This document shows positions 58,701-64,000 of a DNA stretch of 64,000 nucleotides, in pieces. Under the pieces are notes generated by a model. That model had not been told where the DNA came from and did not search any database. It saw only the letters and a program-made list of their open reading frames with translations. The stretch covers positions 26,577,175 to 26,641,174 of the forward strand of contig CM023540.1 in the NCBI GenBank assembly GCA_013350335.1. Reading direction: 5' to 3'. The DNA comes from Chimonanthus salicifolius (taxonomy: Eukaryota; Streptophyta; Magnoliopsida; Laurales; Calycanthaceae). The position numbers were made by a program, and so were the translations under genes. Position 1 is the stretch's first letter. Each line of letters begins with the position of its first letter.

Positions 58701-61700
58701 CCTCTTCTGAAACACTAGGTGAAAGGACTCAAATTTTGGAGGTTAGCAGACTCAAATTTAGACCTTTTCAATGTCTTATCTGTAAGAACATAACCAGACG
58801 GTGCATACCTTTTAGAAGCTATGGGTTGAATGGACATTCTGCTACAATGATCAGATCCAATATATTGGAGGACACAATTGAAATTGGAGGTCTGGGAGTC
58901 GTCTACAAAAGATCAGTTCTTTCTGATTTCACTCCTCAACATCCATAGGCAAGGCTGGACTTCTTAGCAGATTGGGTTTCACCAGTACAAATTACAATAT
59001 CTAACGCATACCATTCTCTTAAACCTCTTCTGAAACACTAGGTGAAAGGATTATCTTATCTCAATTCTTTGATACCTTGGATGCGAGAGCCTTTCTGTTT
59101 TATAGGGAAAAGCCAGACAGAAGAAAAAGGAGGTAAAGGAAGTGATCTCAGTCCAAAATTGAGACTTTCCAAACTTCCGTCCCAAGCAACCAATTGCTAT
59201 TTTTACGAGGGGTATATTTATCAAATATGCCACATGGCACATGTGGACCCACAATATCTTACACCATTGCCAACTCAATTGGTTGGTCCCGTCCATAGTA
59301 AGAGGGTGTGATCATTACTCATGATTTTATATTACCTTGCTAAGGTCGATTGTACCAATGGAATACATAGCATCCCAACCATTTCCTTTTTACTCGTTTG
59401 TTTTAGAATTCATTTACCGATATTGGTTCTTATAATGTTTGATGCCAATACCAAGTACAGGTAATACACATTTACATTTGCTTAAAAATATTATATTTGT
59501 TGAAAGAAACCATCTCAAATATTAGTTTTAGGTCCTCCATTTCTGCCATTCAACATGTGGTTTTTCTATGGTTCTATGGTATTTATATGAAGTTTTGTTT
59601 TGGATTACAGGGTATTATAGTTACGGATGAGAGAACAAATTCTACGTACTGTGTCTATGATTCTGATATTGCAACTGGCTATGGAGTTGGCTCGTTCTTG
59701 TTTCTGATCTCAGGTCAATCAATTGTTATGGGTGTCACGAAATGCATGTGTTTTGGGATACCTTTAGCCCCTGGTGGAAATCGAGCTTGGACCATTATTT
59801 ATTTTGCATCTTCATGGTAATATTTTTTTCCTTTTTTTCCCCCTTTTGGTTGACAGTAGTTCACTGTATTATTGATATTCACCATCAAGAGAATTCTTTC
59901 CATTGTAACTAACAAGTGGTATATAACTTTGGCAACCAAGGGTTGGGGTGGTGGGCAGTGTAGTTTGCATTTCTTTATCTTGAAAATTGAACAGTTGTTG
60001 CCATCTTGTGGAGTGGAGCAGGTGATAGGATCAACATGCCACAATTGTTAATCTAATGATGGAGAAGCATGAGACAATTCACATTTTGGAGTGAATCCCT
60101 ACAGATCATGATGAAGCAAAAGACAGATCCAGGGTAGAACAAATGAAGTAGACAGATGAACTGATCAAAGCTTTTGTCAAAAGATCCAAATTATTGCTAC
60201 AACGATCAGATCCAAAATAGATGTCCAAACTGAGCACAAACAATCATATCTGTGGTAGAACAATTTGGATAAAATAGATAATGGAACTGGTTAGCTGTGA
60301 TGGATGCGATGATGATGGCAGGATGAAGGTGGTGATGACTAATGGGAACAGAGCTGCAGATGGTATACTATTGAAGAGGGAGGTCAAACACAGAAAATTG
60401 AAAACATATTTAGACTTCTTTTTATTAAAAAAAAAAAAAAAAATCTACGATGCCTGGCTATGCTTGCCAAGGTCCGAGGGAGGACTGATGCAAGATGAAC
60501 TGTGGGGGGAGTTGCTACTAGCGTGAATGGAGTCCAGGAGAAAAGGTTTGAAGAAGCAGGTTGGACAGGTCTGTGGAGGAGAGAGTGACTAGTTGAGAAG
60601 AACGAAAGATCAGGTTCGATGGGTGCAGAAAAGAGGGGAATTAGCACCTACAGTCATATCGGGGTTAGAACAATTTGGGTAAAATAGATAGTGGAACTAG
60701 TAACGGTGATGGAGGCAATGTTATGGCAGGATGAAGGTGGTGATGACTGATGAAGACAGAGCTGTGGATGGTACGCTATCAAAGAGGGAGGTCAAAATAC
60801 AGAAAATTGAAAACATATTTAGACTCTTTTTTTATTTAAGTTCTAAGGCCTGCATGGCTCTTCTTACCAAGATCTTAGAGAGGACTGATGCAAGATGAGC
60901 TGTGGAGGGAGTTGCTACTAGTGTGAATTGAGTCTAGGAGAAAAGGTTAAAAGCAGGTTGGACTGGTGTGTGGAGGAGGGAATGGCTTAGTTGAGAAGAA
61001 TGAAAGATTGGGTTTGACGAGTGCAGAAAGAAGAGAATTATGGGATTTAGTGGTCTTGCTGAGCAACTGTGTAGGTCAGATGGCGCGAAGGCTGGCAGTT
61101 GTGGACTGCTTTAGAACGAGGTGGTAGGCTGGGTGGAGCAAGATGAACACGGGTTGGTTGGGCTGAGGAGGAGGTGGGTGGGCTGAGATTGGGTAGGTCA
61201 AGACAAGGGGCTACTTTGGTTAAGAAGGGGTTTAAATGGGTTCAGAACCTGTTGGACAGATGCTTGTGGGTTAGGTTAGGGTAGCTGTTTGGGTTCCCAG
61301 AGGTCGGGCAGGTGATGGGTTTGGTTGAAAAATAATTGAAAAAGGGTGGAGATGTAGGCGGTAGGGACTGAAGGTAGTAATGTCATGGGTGGACAGGGAA
61401 ACAACAACAGGTGGTGATCACAGGTGGGGCTAGGTAGGGATGGGGCTAATATGGGTGCAATTTATTTTAGGGTGGCAGGGATATAGTTTTATGAGGGCTG
61501 GAAGAGACACAGGAGGCTTGGAATGAAGCAGCAATTAAATCAGTGGCAAAATCCATGTGCGACAGCAGTGACAAGCGACTTACAAATAACCCATGGATCT
61601 GATGAACAACAAAAGTGATTTTGATAATCTGGCTTTGCATACCATGTCAAGAGAGCAGAAGACAGATAAACTTGTATTCCACTAAAAGAGAACCATATAC

Positions 61701-62841
61701 AATGATATGATACAGATGAATCTTTCAGATACTATCTAATCTTAATAGGTAACAATACCAAATTAAGACATAAGGGAGGATCAATCTAATCCTAATCATA
61801 GATACCATATCTTAGTAGAGATCGTGTGTGTATACACTATCATTGATGAAACATAGAAATTATCATCTTTATTGGGTAATCCTTTCCTAGGATGGACCAT
61901 TGAACATTTGTCCAAACCAAAGGGTGATAAAACTACTGTGTAATAGCTTTTGCTGATCATGCTTTATATTTCAGCTTCCGAACCATATGATTTGGTGGCT
62001 TCAAGATTACTATTTTTATCGGGCATAGCCCATAGCCATTATCTTTTATATTTTGTATTTGTGGTTATCCATTATATTCTACATTTGGCTACAGATATTA
62101 ATTATTATTTTAGGTTGGACACTAGTATTGAACTTTGCTTGATATCTGTATTGTTCTAAATGTGTACAGATAATGATCTATCTTAAAATCCTTTCTCTCT
62201 CTACCATATATTTGCTAAAAGCTTAACTTTTCTTGGGACTGATGAAAAAGTAGCACTCAGATTGACTTGATATGTGGGTTTAAGTGGCGTAGTGTGAGCT
62301 ATGAACTATGCACCTTCCAAATTAGTTGGTTGGTGCATCATACTTGGTAAAGTCAACCCCCCACCCTTCTTTGCATTTCATATTTTAGTCTCTCAGCACA
62401 ATTAAATTTCTGGTTCTGCTCCCTACACCTTTTCTCAGAGACAAAAGACGGAGAAAAAAGCATCCAATACGAATTACCAAGTATAATGGGCTAACTAATC
62501 GAGTGAAACGCCATATCATGAGCATGCCGTCTTTCATTTCCCGTTTCTTTGTTATGAAAGCACTTTATTGTTGCAGGTTAACCTTTTTAATAGCTGAGGC
62601 TTGTGTTATTGCTGGTGCTGCAAAGAATGCCTACCACACAAAGTACAGGGGTGCCATTTTAGCTCAGAACTGGTCTTGTGAATCATTGAGGAAAGGCGTC
62701 TTTATAGCTGGAGCAGTCTTTGTGGTTTTGACAATGATTCTCAATGTATATTACTACATGTACTTCACAAAGGCGACATCTCAGGCTGCAAAGAAAAGCA
62801 ACCGACCAAACTCGACGGTTGGAATGGCAAGTTATCCTTGA
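55792..62841 (+). CDS. DUF1218 family four-span membrane protein
   Basis: Exons 55792-55893, 59611-59816 and 62577-62841 join at GT/AG sites (ACT/GTATGT, TTACAG/GG, CATG/GTAATA, TTGCAG/GT) into 190 residues. Four hydrophobic segments are visible at about 8-28 (signal-anchor-like), 58-79, 94-117 and 143-166. Family landmarks are present: CVYD (48-51) in the first loop, TKCMCFG (77-83), RAWTIIYFASSW (92-103), IAEACVIAGAAKNAYH and NWSCESLRKGVFIAGA (134-149). The paired cysteines fit the Cys-rich loops typical of the family. Plant DUF1218 proteins sit in the endomembrane system or plasma membrane; characterised members include the VCC/DEAL proteins (leaf vein and margin patterning) and MWL1/2 (cell-wall modification). 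Which subgroup this belongs to cannot be told here. The introns, 3.7 and 2.8 kb, are far longer than in small-genome plants and contain repeats. The protein looks intact. Confidence 0.93.
56303..56632 (+). other. Intron segment ending in a poly-A tract, possible retroposed sequence
   Basis: A 109-codon frame in intron 1 ends in a run of As at about 56590-56602 (CTTTCAAAAAAAAAAAAAGG). The translation has no recognised domain. Frame plus terminal poly-A hints at a retroposed transcript or a LINE tail, but no target duplication was identified. Confidence 0.25.
56868..57022 (+). repeat. Tandem duplication, 78-bp unit, in intron 1
   Basis: Two units at 56868-56945 and 56946-57022 share AACTAATTATGAA, TTATAGGAAAACTC and CCCTCTCAAATAACTACATT. 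They differ at about ten positions, so this is an older duplication. Confidence 0.85.
58411..59050 (+). repeat. Near-identical tandem duplication, 323-bp unit, in intron 1
   Basis: The unit beginning TTTTGGAGGTTAGCAGACTC at 58411 is repeated at 58734. The second copy runs to the GGTGAAAGGA near 59050. Apart from one substitution (CTTTTGGAAGC against CTTTTAGAAGC) I saw no difference, so the duplication is very recent. The paired frames 58371-58625 and 58736-58948 arise from it and have no recognised product. Confidence 0.95.
60241..61050 (+). repeat. Old direct duplication, about 410-bp unit, in intron 2
   Basis: CATATCTGTGGTAGAACAAT at 60245 and CATATCGGGGTTAGAACAAT at 60655 begin two related units. 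They share GGCAGGATGAAGGTGGTGAT, GAGGGAGGTCAAA, CAGAAAATTGAAAACATATT, GATGCAAGATGA and CTGTGGAGGAG, with many substitutions and small indels. The GATCAGATCCAA word near 60206 also occurs in the intron 1 repeat. Confidence 0.8.
61631..61906 (-). mobile_element. Possible Copia LTR fragment with primer site, intron 2
   Basis: On the minus strand a segment from TGTTCAATGGTCC (61906) to CTCTCTTGACA (61645) is followed at once by TGGTATGCAAAGCC (61644-61631), which resembles an initiator tRNA-Met primer site (TGGTATCAGAGCC). This gives a 262-bp candidate LTR reading opposite to the gene. No second LTR or polymerase was found. The 410-bp duplication lies where the interior of such an element would be. 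Confidence 0.4.
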
Positions 62842-64000
62842 GACTCACAAATGGAACTAGCTGTGCAGTTTTCTGGCTTCCAGTTGAAAAAGGGCGGCCC
62901 CGGAGATTATCATGTAGTATGTCAGGGTTAAAATATCTTACGGAGTTTGAGGTTGGTCAAATATATCTCAGGTAAGAAATGTAGTTTCCTGCTTGCTAAT
63001 TTTTGCAACTTGGATGAAGTTGTCTTGACCTTATATTGTGAAAACATGTTGTGGTTTATTGCAATTGTATGCGATGAATCGTGTTATCATCTGAGGACAT
63101 CATTTCACTGAGATGTAAGATGAATGTATTCTGTTGCTGTATCCAATATTGGAGGCCTACATCATGTGGGCTGGCTCCTGCATGGCTACACAAATCTTCT
63201 TCGAATGAAATTATTTGCCTTTCGATTTTCATTCTAACCATTTCATAGATGAAATTTAAGGTTACTTGGCAAAAAGACCAAACAACCTTACTTTGCTCCC
63301 AGGATTTATGGGAGGGAGAAAGTTCGTAATTGAATTAGACACTTTTTTGTGATCTTCTCTTGGACATTTCACATGCAGTAATAATGGAGATATATGAATA
63401 GAAAGATAGATCATCATCATCATCATCAGCATCAAAGTCACAATTTCATTGGAAATACGTTTAAAATATAAATATTGATATTCTTTGAATTTGCAATACA
63501 ATCAAACTTTTCTTATGTTGAATCTACTTTTACCACATCATTTTTTTTTTTTAAATGATCTTCTCTCAAATTTTTTTTTACATTGTTATCGATTGATTCT
63601 TCTTTAGAATCCTTTATCATTTGCAAGGTTCTGAATTAAACACAACAAAAAGTCTTTTTAATTACTTTTTATAGAATCTAATACACCATGATTATCCATC
63701 TTTTCTTCATTGTCTATTTGATAAAAAAATTGTAATTCCTCTTTGTTTATCTTTTCTTCCTTTTATTGATAATTTGTATTAGTATTTTCACGTCTCTAGT
63801 GCTATAAAATAAACACTATCTATTGTATGGAACACAATGAAAGATCTTTGCATAAGAATGTATGATTCATCCAAACAATCAAGTGCCAAATTTTATGGAG
63901 CTTGCAAGCGAATGGAAGCCATCCATCACACTAGTAGAATTAATAAACGAACAAAATAATAGTAGGAGATCTCCATCTATTAATAGTAGAATTAATACAT
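62842..64000. other. 3' UTR of the DUF1218 gene, then intergenic DNA
   Basis: The first 200-300 bases are probably 3' untranslated sequence; no perfect AATAAA was seen there. Beyond 63250 the DNA is AT-rich with a short (TCA)n tract at 63411-63428, and no gene is supported. Confidence 0.5.
63411..63428 (+). repeat. (TCA)6 microsatellite
   Basis: Six TCA units, which produce a run of methionines in a spurious minus-strand frame. Confidence 0.9.

Noticed and set aside
58371..58948. Two similar frames of 84 and 70 codons in intron 1
   Set aside because: They are the two halves of the 323-bp tandem duplication, lie inside an intron and have no recognised domain.
59051..59296. Minus-strand frame of 81 codons in intron 1
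   Set aside because: No domain is recognisable, and a plus-strand frame of similar length overlaps it, as expected by chance.

Overview
The window is nuclear DNA of a flowering plant. It is AT-rich, its genes are spliced with GT/AG introns, and most of the sequence between genes is transposon debris. The RuBisCO small subunit gene has two introns, the arrangement usual outside the grasses, so a grass is unlikely. I cannot place the species more closely; an eudicot or a magnoliid would both fit.

Three protein genes can be read with confidence. (1) 24521-26106, plus strand: three coding exons for a 177-residue plant-specific protein of unknown function. (2) 38507-39800, minus strand: a complete rbcS gene (three exons, 185-residue precursor) with a TATA box and an I-box/G-box/I-box promoter. 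(3) 55792-62841, plus strand: a DUF1218 membrane protein (190 residues, three exons) with two very large introns. A fourth candidate, 981-1397 plus, is a single-exon unknown protein with a plausible promoter. The genes are unrelated in function and do not form a cluster.

The other 90 percent or so is intergenic and intronic. The best-supported content is mobile DNA. There is a hAT-type family with subterminal ATCGGCCGAT palindromes (copies near 11.4, 12.2, 14.9, 20.8, 46.5 and 53.7 kb), of which 53669-55079 has a perfect 8-bp target duplication. A second hAT MITE (15096-15421) sits inside the terminus of one of these. A hAT relic at 41148-42788 still carries a broken transposase C-terminus. 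Four copies of one Stowaway-like MITE lie at 10.0, 17.9, 28.0 and 40.5 kb. A 634-bp foldback element lies at 18.3 kb. A 2.6-kb non-autonomous LTR retrotransposon with no coding region occupies 32918-35539. A 3.65-kb solo LTR with a perfect 5-bp target duplication (49147-52799) is nested in an older inverted-repeat element (48346-53520). A miniature TRIM-like retroelement lies in rbcS intron 2, ending a few bases from the exon 2 splice donor.

The introns of the DUF1218 gene hold a near-identical 323-bp tandem duplication, an older 410-bp duplication and an LTR fragment. I saw no structural RNA genes, no intact transposase or reverse transcriptase, and nothing that looks like a new multi-gene system. 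The most distinctive signal is the ATCGGCCGAT hAT family and the way these elements nest.
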